Below are positions 26,508 to 35,854 of a DNA stretch of 64,000 nucleotides, in pieces. Location: the NCBI RefSeq assembly GCF_900167525.1, contig NZ_FUZQ01000002.1:434001-498000 (forward strand), written 5' to 3'. The translations under genes and the position numbers were made by a program. The notes below the pieces were generated by a model. The model saw only the letters and a list, made by a program, of their open reading frames with translations, was not told the DNA's origin and did no database searches. Origin of the DNA: Krasilnikoviella flava. Its GTDB lineage: Bacteria; Actinomycetota; Actinomycetes; Actinomycetales; Cellulomonadaceae. Every line of letters starts with the position of its first letter. Positions within the stretch are counted from its first letter, which is position 1.

Positions 26508-26523
26508 TCTACAACGATGCACA
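26508..26523. promoter_or_regulatory. Arabinan-regulon operator on the start codon (site 2)
   Basis: TCTACAACGATGCACA matches the perfect site TCTACAACGATGTAGA at 14 of 16 positions. The ATG inside it is the actual start codon of the GH43-GH51 gene (26517). A bound repressor would cover both start codon and spacer. GGAGG lies at 26502-26506. Confidence 0.55.
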
Positions 26524-29500
26524 TCCCATCCCGATGGTCCACGCCCCTGGCGGTGGGCCTCGCCCTCGTGCTGCCCGCCACGGCGGCCGCGGCCGTCCCG
26601 CCGCGAGCGGCCCCCGCGCCGTCCGCCGTTGCCGACGATGCGTACGGCGCCTATGTCTTCCCGTACTTCGCCGGCGAGCAGGACGGCGGGGAGAAGATCT
26701 ACCTGGCCGTCAGCGAGGCCGACGACCCGACTGCGTGGCAGACGCTCAACGACGGCGAGCCCGTCCTCGAGTCCACCCTCGGTACCGAGGGCCTGCGCGA
26801 CCCGTTCCTCACCCGCAACCCGGAGACCGGCACGTACTACCTGCTCGCCACCGACCTGAAGATCGCGGGCGGCGGGAGCTTCGGCGACGCCCAGGAGACC
26901 GGCAGCCGGTCGATGATGGTGTGGTCCTCGGACGACCTGATCCACTGGTCCGACCAGCAGGAGGTCGAGGTCGCGCCGCCGAACGCCGGCAACCTCTGGG
27001 CGCCAGAGGCGACCTGGGACGCCGAGGCCGGGCAGTTCGTCGTCTACTGGGCGTCCGCCCTGTACCCGGCCGACGTCGCGCCCGAGGACCGCGACATCGC
27101 GACGTCGTACCAGCGGATGCTGTCCGCCACCACGCCTGACTTCTCCGCGGGCAGCTTCTCCGAGCCGCAGGTCTGGATCGACGAGAAGCGCGGTGCCGGG
27201 CGCGGGATGATCGACTCGACGATCGCCGAGGACGACGGCACCTATTACCGGTTCACCAAGGACGAGGCGGACATGACGGTCCGCGAGGAGTCGTCCGACG
27301 ACCTGTCCCGCACGCAGGGCGTGACCGACGGCGACGGCTGGGACCTGATCGCCGAGCACGTGGGCGTCGGCGAGCCCAACCCGTGGGGCGGCGAGTTCAC
27401 CGCGGGGGAGGGCCCCACGGTCTTCCCGTCTTTGACCGACGACTCCTGGTACATGATGATCGACCAGCCGTCCTACCACGGCGGCCAGGGGTACATGCTG
27501 TTCCGCAGCGACGACCTGGCGAGCGGCGACTGGACGTCGGTGCCCGACGCCGCGCTGCCGAGCCACCCGCGGCACGGCACGGTGCTGCCGATCACGACGG
27601 CCGAGCAGCAGGGGCTGATCGAGGCCCTTCCGCCCGGAGAGCCGGAGGTCGTCGAGCAGCGGCTCACCATCGACACGGCGTCCGAGCGCACGGAGATGAG
27701 CGACGACCTCTACGGCGTGTTCTACGAGGACATCAACTACGCCGCCGACGGCGGCCTGTACGCCGAGCTGGTCCGCAACCGGTCGTTCGAGTTCGCACGC
27801 GAGGACAACGCGGCGTTCACCGGCATGACCGGCTGGGAGCAGACCGGCGGCGGCGCGGTCGCCGTCGAGTCCGAGCGCGGCGAGTGGCTGAACGACAGCA
27901 ACCGGCACTACCTCACGGTGACGTCGGACGGCACCACCGGCGTCTCGAACGCCTCGTACAACGAGGGGGTCGCGCTCGAGGATGGCGCGTCGTACGACTT
28001 CTCCGTCTGGGCGCGCAGCGACGTCGCGCAGGACCTCACGGCGACCCTCGTCTCCCCCGACGGTGCGACGGCGTACGGCACCGCGACCGTCGCCGTGGAC
28101 GCCTCCGACGAGTGGGCGCAGTACACGGCGACCGTGACAGCGTCCGCGACGACGGACGCCGCGCGCCTGCGCGTGACCTCGGGCGCCGCGAGCACCCTGC
28201 GCCTGGACATGGTGTCGCTGTTCCCGCAGGACACGTGGGTGGGCCCGGTCAACGGCAAGAGCACGCTGCGCAAGGACCTCGCCGAGAAGGTCGCGGAGCT
28301 CGACCCGAGCTTCCTGCGGTTCCCGGGCGGGTGCGTCACCAACGTCGGCACCTTCGACTCCTACCTCGACTCCGACGGCCAGGACCGGCAGCGGACGTAC
28401 CAGTGGAAGGAGACCGTCGGCCCGGTCGAGGAGCGCCCGACCAACTGGAACTTCTGGGGCTACAACCAGTCCTACGGCATCGGCTACCTCGAGTACCTGG
28501 AGTTCGCCGAGGACCTCGGCGCCTTCGCGCTGCCCGTGGTGTCCGTGGGTGCCAACGGCTGCGGGTCGCGCATCCCGGAGATGACCGACGACCAGCGCCC
28601 GCGCTGGATCCAGGACACCCTCGACCTCATCGAGTTCGCCACCGGCGGCACGGACACCGAGTGGGGCGCGAAGCGTGCCGAGCTCGGGCACCCCGAGCCG
28701 TTCGACCTGCCGTACATCGGCCTGGGCAACGAGGAGAACACGCCGAAGTTCCAGGAGAACTTCCCGGCCTTCCGCGACGCCATCGAGGCGGAGTTCCCCG
28801 ACGTCACGGTGATCTCCAACTCCGGGCCCGACGACGCCGGCACCCGCTTCGACGAGCTGTGGGACTTCAACCGCGAGCAGGGCGTCGCGATGGTCGACGA
28901 GCACTACTACAACGACCCGTCGTGGTTCCTGCAGAACTCCGAGCGGTACGACTCGTACGACCGGTCGGGCCCGCACGTCTTCCTCGGCGAGTACGCGTCG
29001 AAGGGCAACACCTTCGGCAACGCGCTCGCGGAGGCGGCGTACATGACGGGCCTGGAGCGCAACTCCGACGTCGTGGAGCTGGCCTCGTACGCGCCGATGT
29101 TCGCCAACGAGGACTACGTGCAGTGGTCGCCGGACATGATGTGGTTCGACAACGACGAGTCGTGGGGCTCGGTGAACTACTACACCCAGCAGCTGTTCAT
29201 GACGAACACCGGCGACGAGGTCGTGCCGTCCGAGCTCGGCGACGGGCCCGACGTCGTCCCGCCGGACGTCGACGGCGGCGTGTTCCTGTCGACGTGGCTG
29301 ACGCAGGCCGCGTACGACGACGTGCGGGTCACCGACGACGCGACCGGCGACGTCCTGTTCTCGGACACGTTCGACGACGCGTCACGGTGGGAGGCCCAGC
29401 GGGGTGACTGGTCCGTGGCCGACGGCGCGTACGTGCAGTCGGACGCGGGCGTCGAGGACGCGCGCAGCGTCGTCACCGGCGCCTACGACGAGGACTGGCA

Positions 29501-30413
29501 CGACTACACGATGGAGGTCACGGCCCGGAAGACCGGCGGCGCCGAGGGGTTCCTCATCGGGTTCGGCGCGAGCGCGAGCGACGACTTCTACTGGTGGAAC
29601 CTGGGCGGCTGGGGCAACACCCGGTCGGTGCTGGAGCGCGCGGACGGCGCGCGCCAGGGCGAGGTCGCCGCGGCGGAGTCCTTCACGCCGCTGGAGAACG
29701 GTCGTGACTACCGGATCAAGATCGTCGTGGAGGGCCGCACGATCCAGCTCTACCTCGACGGCGAGCTGCAGCTGACGCACACCGAGCCGGTGACCAAGTC
29801 GCTGTTCCAGGTCGTGACCCACGACGAGGAGACCGGCGAGCTGGTCGCCAAGGTGGTCAACGTCGGCGACGCCGTGGCGCGCACCGACGTCGAGGTGGCG
29901 GGCGGGTTCGAGCCGGCCGCGACAGCGCGGGTCACGGAGATGACGGCCGACCCGTCGGCGACCAACACGAAGACGCGGCCCGAGCGCGTCGTGCCGGTCG
30001 ACCGGACGTTCGAGGGTGCGGGGAGCTCGTTCACCTACGACTTCCCGGCGCACTCGATCACGTTCCTGCGGCTCGCCCCGGACGGTTCGGGGGAGACCGG
30101 GGGCACGGCCAGCGCGGTGCGGGCGCAGGTGAGGCCCGCGTCGGTCGCGGCCGGGACCGACGCGCGCGTCGACGTGACGGTCGCTGCGGCCCAGGGCCGC
30201 GGGTCCGCGCGGCGGGCTACCGGCGAGGTGACGGTCGCCCTCGGCGGGCGGACCGTCACGGCCGAACTGGAGCGGGGTCGCGCCACCGTGACCGTGCCGA
30301 CGCGTGGCGTCGACCGGGGTCGGCACGACGTCGTCGTCCGCTACGGCGGAGACGCGCGCTACGCGCCGAGCGAAGTGACGACGGGGCTCACGGTCCGGGC
30401 AGCGAGGCGATAG
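26517..30413 (+). CDS. Secreted bifunctional GH43-GH51 arabinofuranosidase with accessory domains
   Basis: 1298 residues. Signal peptide ~1-35. A GH43-type propeller spans ~42-370, with candidate catalytic Asp95 (GLRDPFLTR), Glu164 (WAPEATWD) and Asp233 (GMIDSTIAED). From ~380 a GH51 module begins. It contains a CBM4-like insertion (~421-568), acid/base Glu739 (GLGNEEN) and nucleophile Glu825 (FLGEYASKG). A LamG-like sandwich (~945-1090) is inserted before the GH51 C-terminal strands. An Ig-like repeat (~1196-1298) ends the protein. It should release arabinose from arabinan or arabinoxylan outside the cell. The two activities are inferred, not proven. No cell-wall anchor is seen. Confidence 0.88.
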   Translation: MHIPSRWSTPLAVGLALVLPATAAAAVPPRAAPAPSAVADDAYGAYVFPYFAGEQDGGEKIYLAVSEADDPTAWQTLNDGEPVLESTLGTEGLRDPFLTRNPETGTYYLLATDLKIAGGGSFGDAQETGSRSMMVWSSDDLIHWSDQQEVEVAPPNAGNLWAPEATWDAEAGQFVVYWASALYPADVAPEDRDIATSYQRMLSATTPDFSAGSFSEPQVWIDEKRGAGRGMIDSTIAEDDGTYYRFTKDEADMTVREESSDDLSRTQGVTDGDGWDLIAEHVGVGEPNPWGGEFTAGEGPTVFPSLTDDSWYMMIDQPSYHGGQGYMLFRSDDLASGDWTSVPDAALPSHPRHGTVLPITTAEQQGLIEALPPGEPEVVEQRLTIDTASERTEMSDDLYGVFYEDINYAADGGLYAELVRNRSFEFAREDNAAFTGMTGWEQTGGGAVAVESERGEWLNDSNRHYLTVTSDGTTGVSNASYNEGVALEDGASYDFSVWARSDVAQDLTATLVSPDGATAYGTATVAVDASDEWAQYTATVTASATTDAARLRVTSGAASTLRLDMVSLFPQDTWVGPVNGKSTLRKDLAEKVAELDPSFLRFPGGCVTNVGTFDSYLDSDGQDRQRTYQWKETVGPVEERPTNWNFWGYNQSYGIGYLEYLEFAEDLGAFALPVVSVGANGCGSRIPEMTDDQRPRWIQDTLDLIEFATGGTDTEWGAKRAELGHPEPFDLPYIGLGNEENTPKFQENFPAFRDAIEAEFPDVTVISNSGPDDAGTRFDELWDFNREQGVAMVDEHYYNDPSWFLQNSERYDSYDRSGPHVFLGEYASKGNTFGNALAEAAYMTGLERNSDVVELASYAPMFANEDYVQWSPDMMWFDNDESWGSVNYYTQQLFMTNTGDEVVPSELGDGPDVVPPDVDGGVFLSTWLTQAAYDDVRVTDDATGDVLFSDTFDDASRWEAQRGDWSVADGAYVQSDAGVEDARSVVTGAYDEDWHDYTMEVTARKTGGAEGFLIGFGASASDDFYWWNLGGWGNTRSVLERADGARQGEVAAAESFTPLENGRDYRIKIVVEGRTIQLYLDGELQLTHTEPVTKSLFQVVTHDEETGELVAKVVNVGDAVARTDVEVAGGFEPAATARVTEMTADPSATNTKTRPERVVPVDRTFEGAGSSFTYDFPAHSITFLRLAPDGSGETGGTASAVRAQVRPASVAAGTDARVDVTVAAAQGRGSARRATGEVTVALGGRTVTAELERGRATVTVPTRGVDRGRHDVVVRYGGDARYAPSEVTTGLTVRAARR

Positions 30414-30429
30414 CGCGCGAGAGGCGAAC

Positions 30430-30492
30430 CGGCGAGCGTCTCTGATGGCCAGGAATCGACCCATGACTCCTGACCACCGGAGACGCTCGCCG
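30430..30492 (+). terminator. Long hairpin terminator after the GH43-GH51 gene
   Basis: The 25-base arms 30430-30454 and 30468-30492 pair at 22 positions (13 perfect outer pairs), with a 13-base loop. It lies 17 bases past the stop codon. No T-run follows. It isolates the malR-like gene from read-through. Confidence 0.7.
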
Positions 30493-30522
30493 CTGTCCGC
30501 CCGTCGCGCGACGAGGACGACA

Positions 30523-30571
30523 CGCAAGCGCTGCAAGAAGCGCAAGCCGCTTGCATGATCGCGTGTACAGT
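30523..30571 (+). promoter_or_regulatory. MalR-type operator array and -10 box
   Basis: CGCAAG (30523), TGCAAG (30532), CGCAAG (30541) and the inverted CTTGCA (30550) stand at exact 9-base steps. The last two form the dyad GCAAG-CCG-CTTGC. Repeated TTGCAG-like half sites are known for actinobacterial MalR. TACAGT (30566-30571) is a -10 box, and ATG 30579 lies at the expected transcript start. The regulator probably controls itself here. Confidence 0.65.
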
Positions 30572-30578
30572 CGACGGC

Positions 30579-31595
30579 ATGTCGAGACGACTGGCCGACG
30601 TGGCCGCGAAGGTGGGGGTCAGCGAGGCGACCGTCAGCCGTGTGCTCAACGGGAAGCCCGGGGTGTCGCAGTCGACCCGGGACGCCGTGCTCACGGCGCT
30701 GGATGTGCTCGGGTACGAGCGCCCCACCAAGCTGCGCGGCGACCGGCCGCGGCTGGTCGGGCTCGTGCTGCCGGAGCTGGCGAACCCGATCTTCCCCGCG
30801 TTCGCGGAGGTGGTCGGGGGCGCGCTCGCGCAGCAGGGCTTCACGCCCGTGCTGTGCACGCGCACGGCGGGCGGCATCTCGGAGGCCGAGTACATCGACC
30901 TGCTGCTGGGCCAGCAGGTCTCGGGCGTCATCTTCGCGGGCGGCTTCTACGCCGAGCGCGAGGCCGACCATGCGCACTACGAGCGGCTGCAGGCGCTGAG
31001 CCTGCCCGTGGTGCTCATCAACGCGTCGATCGAGAGCCTCGACTTCCCGCACGTCTCCTGCGACGACCTGATCGCGACCCACCAGGCCCTGGAGCACCTC
31101 GTGTCCATGGGGCACACGCGGATCGGCCTGTTGCTGGGCCCGCGCGACCACGTGCCGTCCGAGCGCAAGCTCGCGGCCGCGCGCCGGTTCGCGCAGCGGC
31201 ACGGCGTCGACCTGCCCGACGAGCTGGTGGTGCACAGCCAGTACTCGCTGGAGAGCGGCCAGGCCGCGACGGGCCGTCTCCTCGACGCCGGCGCGACGGC
31301 GATCCTGTGCGCCTCCGACCCCCTTGCCCTCGGCGCGGTGCGTGCGGTGCGGCGCGCCGGGCTGGAGGTGCCGCGCGACGTGTCGGTGGTCGGCTATGAC
31401 GACTCCGCGCTGATGAACTCCACCGACCCGGCGCTCACCACGGTCCGGCAGCCGATCGACGCGATGGGCCGGGCCGCGGTCGACATCCTCGCGAGCATGA
31501 TCGCCGGCGCCACCGTCTCGCACGACGAGCTGCTCTTCGAGCCGGAGCTCGTCGTGCGGCGCTCGACGGCTGCGGCCCCGCGCCCCGCGGGCTGA
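30579..31595 (+). CDS. malR: MalR-like LacI-family regulator
   Basis: 338 residues from ATG 30579, favoured because -10 box TACAGT places the transcript start there; ATG 30555 lies inside the operator array. The HTH has recognition helix SEATVSRVLN and a hinge of the YERPTKL type. The effector domain has LVLPELANPIFPAFAEVVG, LLLGPRDHVPSERKLAAA and VPRDVSVVGYDDSA. These match actinobacterial MalR-type repressors of maltose/alpha-glucoside genes. It precedes a GH13 alpha-glucosidase and an ABC importer, which supports the role. A hairpin follows the gene. Confidence 0.82.
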   Translation: MSRRLADVAAKVGVSEATVSRVLNGKPGVSQSTRDAVLTALDVLGYERPTKLRGDRPRLVGLVLPELANPIFPAFAEVVGGALAQQGFTPVLCTRTAGGISEAEYIDLLLGQQVSGVIFAGGFYAEREADHAHYERLQALSLPVVLINASIESLDFPHVSCDDLIATHQALEHLVSMGHTRIGLLLGPRDHVPSERKLAAARRFAQRHGVDLPDELVVHSQYSLESGQAATGRLLDAGATAILCASDPLALGAVRAVRRAGLEVPRDVSVVGYDDSALMNSTDPALTTVRQPIDAMGRAAVDILASMIAGATVSHDELLFEPELVVRRSTAAAPRPAG

Positions 31596-31617
31596 CGCAC
31601 CGCGCCCCGACCGGACA

Positions 31618-31650
31618 GCCGGGCGGACGACCCTGTGTCGCCCGCCCGGC
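31618..31650 (+). terminator. Terminator after the malR-like gene
   Basis: GCCGGGCGG (31618-31626) pairs with CCGCCCGGC (31642-31650); inner bases extend the stem imperfectly. A few T residues occur downstream (CCTTTGTTC). The GH13 promoter begins 60 bases further on, so the regulator and the operon are separate transcription units. Confidence 0.65.
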
Positions 31651-31713
31651 CCTTCACGCGTGCGCCTTTGTTCGCACTCTATGTCGCGGTTTGGTAACGC
31701 TGGTGTCAATTTC

Positions 31714-31742
31714 TTGCGTTGTCTACGTCGCATCATTACTGT
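31714..31742 (+). promoter_or_regulatory. Promoter of the alpha-glucosidase/importer operon
   Basis: TTGCGT (31714-31719), a 17-base spacer and TACTGT (31737-31742) form a good promoter. CTTGCG at 31713-31718 matches the half sites of the array before malR and covers the -35 box. This is where a MalR-type repressor would be expected to act. The inferred leader is about 30 bases. Confidence 0.6.
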
Positions 31743-31778
31743 CCTGCCCATCGACGACGACGTGGAAGGGGCTCATCG

Positions 31779-33446
31779 GTGAGCAACGAGCAGGACGCCG
31801 AGTGGTGGCGCAGCGCAGTGATCTATCAGGTCTACCCGCGCTCCTTCGCCGACGGGAACGGTGACGGCACGGGCGACCTGGCCGGCGTGCGCCGTCGCCT
31901 CGGGTACCTGCGCGACCTCGGGGTGGACGCGCTCTGGTTCACCCCCTGGTACGTGTCGCCGCTCGCGGACGGCGGGTACGACGTCGCCGACTACCGCGCG
32001 ATCGACCCGCAGTTCGGCACGCTCGCCGAGGCGGAGGCCCTCATCACCGAAGCCCGCGAGCTGGGGATCCGCACGATCGTCGACGTCGTGCCCAACCACG
32101 TCTCTGCCGAGCACCCGTGGTTCCGCGCGGCGCTCGCCGCCGGCCCGGGCTCGCCCGAGCGCGAGCGGTTCTGGTTCGCCGACGGCAAGGGTCCGGGCGG
32201 CGACGAGATGCCGACCCGGTGGGTGTCGAGCTTTCAGGGCGACACCTGGACCCGGACGACGAACCCGGACGGCACGCCCGGCGAGTGGTACCTGCACCTG
32301 TTCACCCCGGAGCAGCCGGACCTCAACTGGAACCACCCCGACGTCCGGCGCGAGCACGAGGACGTGCTGCGCTTCTGGTTCGACCGCGGCGCCGCGGGCA
32401 TCCGCATCGACTCTGCGGCCCTGCCCGTGAAGGACCCCGCGCTGCCGGAGGTGCCGGACACCTGGGGTGCGGGGGAGCACCCGCACCTCGACCGCGACGA
32501 GCTCCACGACGTGTACCGGTCGTGGCGGGCCGTGGCCGACGGGTACGCCGACGCCCGCGTGCTGGTCGGGGAGATCTGGCTGCCCGACCCGGCGCGGTTC
32601 GCGCGCTACCTGCGTCCCGACGAGATGCACACGGCGTTCAACTTCGACTTCATGACGCGGTCGTGGGACGCCAAGGAGCTGCGGGAGGCGATCCGCACCA
32701 CCCTCGAGGCGCACGCGCCGGTCGGCGCGCCCGCGACGTGGGTGCTCTCCAACCACGACATCACCCGGCCCACCACCCGGTACGGACGGGAGGACAGCGC
32801 GTTCGACTTCGCCCGCAAGCAGTTCGGCACCCCCACCGACGTCGAGCTCGGCACCCGCCGAGCGCGGGCCGCCGCCCTGCTCACCGGCGCGCTGCCCGGC
32901 TCGCTCTACGTCTACCAGGGCGACGAGCTCGGGCTGCCCGAGGTCGAGCTGCCGGTGGCCGCGATCGAGGACCCGATGCACTTCCGCTCCGGCGGCGTCG
33001 ACCCCGGCCGGGACGGCTGCCGCGTGCCGCTGCCGTGGACGCGCGAGGGAGTCTCGTGCGGCTTCGGTCCCGACGACGGCGCCGCGCCGTGGCTGCCGCA
33101 GCCGGCCGGCTGGGGCGCTCTCTCGGTCGAGGCGCAGGCCGCCGACCCGGGCTCGATGCTCTCCCTGTACCGCCGGATGCTCGCGCTACGGCGCGCGGAG
33201 CCGGCCCTGCACTCCAGCCGGTTCGCGTGGGTGGACCTGCCCGACGCCTCGGGCGACGTCCTGGCGTTCGAGCGCGCCGCCGGCGGCGACGTCGTCGGGT
33301 GCGTCGTCAATCTCGGCGACTCCCCGGTCGTGCTTCCCGAGGACGCCGCGACCCTGCTGACCAGCGCGCCGCCCACGGCGTCGACCGACGGCGTCGTTCC
33401 TCCCGACGTCGCCGTCTGGTACCGCGTCGCCCGACGCCGTCCCTGA
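31779..33446 (+). CDS. GH13 alpha-glucosidase
   Basis: 555 residues from GTG 31779 with GGAAGGGG upstream. GH13 regions: VIYQVYPRSFADGNGDGTGDL at the N-terminus; region I DVVPNH; nucleophile Asp211 (GIRIDSAAL); acid/base Glu265 (VGEIWLP); and Asp327 (LSNHDITRP). There is no signal peptide, so it is cytoplasmic. The pattern fits oligo-1,6-/alpha-glucosidases that split imported maltose, isomaltose or similar. It is followed after 45 bases by its importer genes and preceded by the malR-like gene. The precise linkage preference is not readable. Confidence 0.92.
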   Translation: MSNEQDAEWWRSAVIYQVYPRSFADGNGDGTGDLAGVRRRLGYLRDLGVDALWFTPWYVSPLADGGYDVADYRAIDPQFGTLAEAEALITEARELGIRTIVDVVPNHVSAEHPWFRAALAAGPGSPERERFWFADGKGPGGDEMPTRWVSSFQGDTWTRTTNPDGTPGEWYLHLFTPEQPDLNWNHPDVRREHEDVLRFWFDRGAAGIRIDSAALPVKDPALPEVPDTWGAGEHPHLDRDELHDVYRSWRAVADGYADARVLVGEIWLPDPARFARYLRPDEMHTAFNFDFMTRSWDAKELREAIRTTLEAHAPVGAPATWVLSNHDITRPTTRYGREDSAFDFARKQFGTPTDVELGTRRARAAALLTGALPGSLYVYQGDELGLPEVELPVAAIEDPMHFRSGGVDPGRDGCRVPLPWTREGVSCGFGPDDGAAPWLPQPAGWGALSVEAQAADPGSMLSLYRRMLALRRAEPALHSSRFAWVDLPDASGDVLAFERAAGGDVVGCVVNLGDSPVVLPEDAATLLTSAPPTASTDGVVPPDVAVWYRVARRRP

Positions 33447-33454
33447 CCGACAAG

Positions 33455-33480
33455 CACCGACCGCACCGACCGCACCGACC
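33455..33480 (+). repeat. 9-bp tandem repeat before the importer binding-protein gene
   Basis: CACCGACCG is repeated almost three times (33455-33480) immediately before the AAGGAG ribosome site at 33481. It contains no start codon or clear structure. Slippage is the simplest explanation. Confidence 0.75.
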
Positions 33481-33491
33481 AAGGAGTGACG

Positions 33492-34886
33492 ATGAAGTCA
33501 TCACGCCGCAAGACCGCCCTCGTGCTCGTGGGCGCGATGACCGTGAGCGCGCTCACGGCCTGCAGCTCTTCCGACGACGACGGCGGCCTGACCCCCGCCG
33601 AGGCCTCGGCCGCCGCCGACGAACCCGTGACCATCCAGGTCGCGATCGACGAAGGTCTCGAGCAGGGCGCGATCGACGCGTTCGACACGCGGATCGCGGA
33701 GTTCGAGGAGGAGAACCCGAACATCACGGTCGAGCGCCAGGAGTACACCTGGGTGGGCACGACGTTCGCCGCCGACCTGGCGGGCGGCACCCTGCCCGAC
33801 GTGTTCACCGTGCCGTTCACGGACGGCCGCGGGCTGATCGAGCGGCAGCAGGTCGCCGACATCTCCGCGCTGGTCGACGAGCTGCCCTACGCGGAGGCCT
33901 TCAACCCGAACATCGCGGCCGCCGGGCAGGGCCCCGACGGCGGGCAGCAGGCGATCCCGATCGCGGCCTACGGCCAGGCCGTCCACTACAACCGCGGCAT
34001 CTTCACCGAGGCGGGGCTCGACCCGGACGACCCGCCGACCACCTGGGACGAGGTCCGGGCGGCGGCGAGGACGATCAGCGAGAAGACCGACGCCACAGGG
34101 TTCGCGGAGATGACGAAGTCCAACACCGGCGGCTGGATCCTCACCACCCTCGTCTACGCGATGGGCGGGCGCGCCCAGACCGTCGACGGCGACACGACCA
34201 CCGCCACGATCGACACCCCGGAGTACCGCGAGGCGCTGCAGTACCTGCACGACCTGCGCTGGGAGGACGACTCCATGGGCGACGAGTTCCTCTACGACTG
34301 GGCCACCAGCCACGCCGACTTCGGTGCCGGCAAGATCGGCATGTTCGTCTCTGGCGGCGGCGACTACGGCAACCTCGCCACCCAGAACGCGATGAACCCC
34401 GACGACTACGGCGTCACCGCGCTCCCGCTCGAGGGCGAGGACGGCGCGGTGCTCGGCGGTGGCACCCTCGCCGCGGTGAACGCCAAGGCCACGGACGCCG
34501 AGCAGGCGGCAGCGGTGAGGTGGATCGACTTCTACTACATGTCGAAGCTGACCGACGAGGACGCCGCCGTCGCGGACGCGCAGGCCACCGCCGACCAGGG
34601 GCAGCCTGTCGGCGTCCCGATCCTGCCGGTCTTCGACCAGGGGACCGAGGACGCGCGCCGGGAGTGGATCGCGGACCTCACCAACGTGCCGTTGGACCAG
34701 TTCGCGCCCTACAGCGACCGCGTGGTCGACCAGCCGCTCGAGGCCGAGCCCCCGGTCGCCACGCAGGACCTGTACGCCGCGCTCGACCCGGTGGTGCAGG
34801 CCGTCCTGACCGACGAGGGGGCCGACGTCGACGCCCTGCTGGCCGACGCCCAGGCGGGCGTGCAGACGCTGATCGACCGCGGCTGA
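33492..34886 (+). CDS. Alpha-glucoside ABC importer, binding lipoprotein
   Basis: 464 residues from ATG 33492 (AAGGAG five bases upstream). Lipoprotein signal ends at Cys24 (VSALTAC). The protein has a family 1 solute-binding fold: ITVERQEYTWVGTTFAADLAGGTLPDVF, AAYGQAVHYNRGIF, PPTTWDEVRAAARTI and GKIGMFVSGGGDYGN. It should deliver alpha-glucosides such as maltose or trehalose to the two permeases that follow. No ATPase gene is present, as usual for CUT1 systems sharing an MsiK-type ATPase. The stop overlaps the next start by one base (TGATG). Confidence 0.88.
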   Translation: MKSSRRKTALVLVGAMTVSALTACSSSDDDGGLTPAEASAAADEPVTIQVAIDEGLEQGAIDAFDTRIAEFEEENPNITVERQEYTWVGTTFAADLAGGTLPDVFTVPFTDGRGLIERQQVADISALVDELPYAEAFNPNIAAAGQGPDGGQQAIPIAAYGQAVHYNRGIFTEAGLDPDDPPTTWDEVRAAARTISEKTDATGFAEMTKSNTGGWILTTLVYAMGGRAQTVDGDTTTATIDTPEYREALQYLHDLRWEDDSMGDEFLYDWATSHADFGAGKIGMFVSGGGDYGNLATQNAMNPDDYGVTALPLEGEDGAVLGGGTLAAVNAKATDAEQAAAVRWIDFYYMSKLTDEDAAVADAQATADQGQPVGVPILPVFDQGTEDARREWIADLTNVPLDQFAPYSDRVVDQPLEAEPPVATQDLYAALDPVVQAVLTDEGADVDALLADAQAGVQTLIDRG

Positions 34887-35854
34887 TGGCGTTGACCACC
34901 GTCCGGACGCCGGAGGCCGTGCTGCGGGCCGAGACCCCGCAGCGCGGCCCCGGCCGTGCGCCCCGCCGTCGCACCCCGCTCACGTGGGTGCGCGGCGGCG
35001 GGCTGAGCACGCTCGTCCTCGCCCTGCCGCTGCTCGTCGTCTTCGGGCTGTTCTCGTGGTTCCCGATCGTCCGCGCGGTCGTGATGAGCTTCCAGTCCAC
35101 CAATCTCGTCACGCCGGCCGAGTGGGTCGGCCTGGAGAACTTCCAGTACGTGCTGGCCGACCCGCTGCTGCCCCAGGCGGCGACGAACACGCTGTACTTC
35201 GCGCTGCTGGCGCTCGTCTTCGGCTACCCCGTGCCGTTGGTCGCCGCCGTGCTGATGAGCGAGGTGAAGCGGATGCGCGGGCTGTACGCCGCGCTGGCGT
35301 ACCTGCCCGTCGTCGTGCCGCCGGTGGTCGCGGTGCTGCTGTGGAAGACCTTCTACGACGCGTCCGACACCGGCGTGTTCAACACGATCGCCGGCTGGTT
35401 CGGCCTCGGCCCGTTCCCGTGGCTGCAGGACCAGGCGTGGGCCATGCCGTCGCTGGTCCTCGAGGCCACGTGGGCGGCCGCCGGCGGCACGGTGATCATC
35501 TACCTCGCGGCGCTCACCGGAGTCCCGCCCGAGCTGTACGACGCCGCCGAGGTGGACGGCGCCGGGGTCTGGCGCAAGGTCTGGCACGTCACCCTGCCGC
35601 AGCTGCGCGGCGTGCTGTTCGTGACGTTCATCCTGCAGATCATCGGCACCGCCCAGGTCTTCACCGAGCCGTACCTGTTCACCGGGGGCGGGCCCGCGAA
35701 CTCGACCACGACGATCCTGCTGATGATCTACCACTATGCCTTCGGGGGGCGCGGCGACTACGGCGCCGCGACGGCGCTGAGCCTGATGCTCGCCGTCGTG
35801 CTCGCCGTCCTGTCCGCCGTGTACTTCAAGCTGACCTCGAGGTGGAGCAGCTGA
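34886..35854 (+). CDS. CUT1 sugar ABC permease, MalF type
   Basis: 322 residues, about six membrane segments after a basic N-terminus. The coupling motif is YDAAEVDGAGVWRKVWHVTLPQL, the EAA loop of CUT1 permeases. The YLPVVVPPVVAVLLWKTFY segment is also typical. It overlaps both neighbours by one base and forms the channel with the next protein for the alpha-glucoside importer. Confidence 0.9.
   Translation: MALTTVRTPEAVLRAETPQRGPGRAPRRRTPLTWVRGGGLSTLVLALPLLVVFGLFSWFPIVRAVVMSFQSTNLVTPAEWVGLENFQYVLADPLLPQAATNTLYFALLALVFGYPVPLVAAVLMSEVKRMRGLYAALAYLPVVVPPVVAVLLWKTFYDASDTGVFNTIAGWFGLGPFPWLQDQAWAMPSLVLEATWAAAGGTVIIYLAALTGVPPELYDAAEVDGAGVWRKVWHVTLPQLRGVLFVTFILQIIGTAQVFTEPYLFTGGGPANSTTTILLMIYHYAFGGRGDYGAATALSLMLAVVLAVLSAVYFKLTSRWSS

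Noticed and set aside
26367-28976. 869-residue minus-strand ORF opposite the GH43-GH51 gene
   Set aside because: Antisense artefact of GC-rich third codon positions; the plus strand carries clear catalytic motifs over the same bases.
33455-33480. CACCGACCG repeats as an operator
   Set aside because: They are simple tandem slippage repeats without dyad symmetry and have no copy elsewhere in the window.
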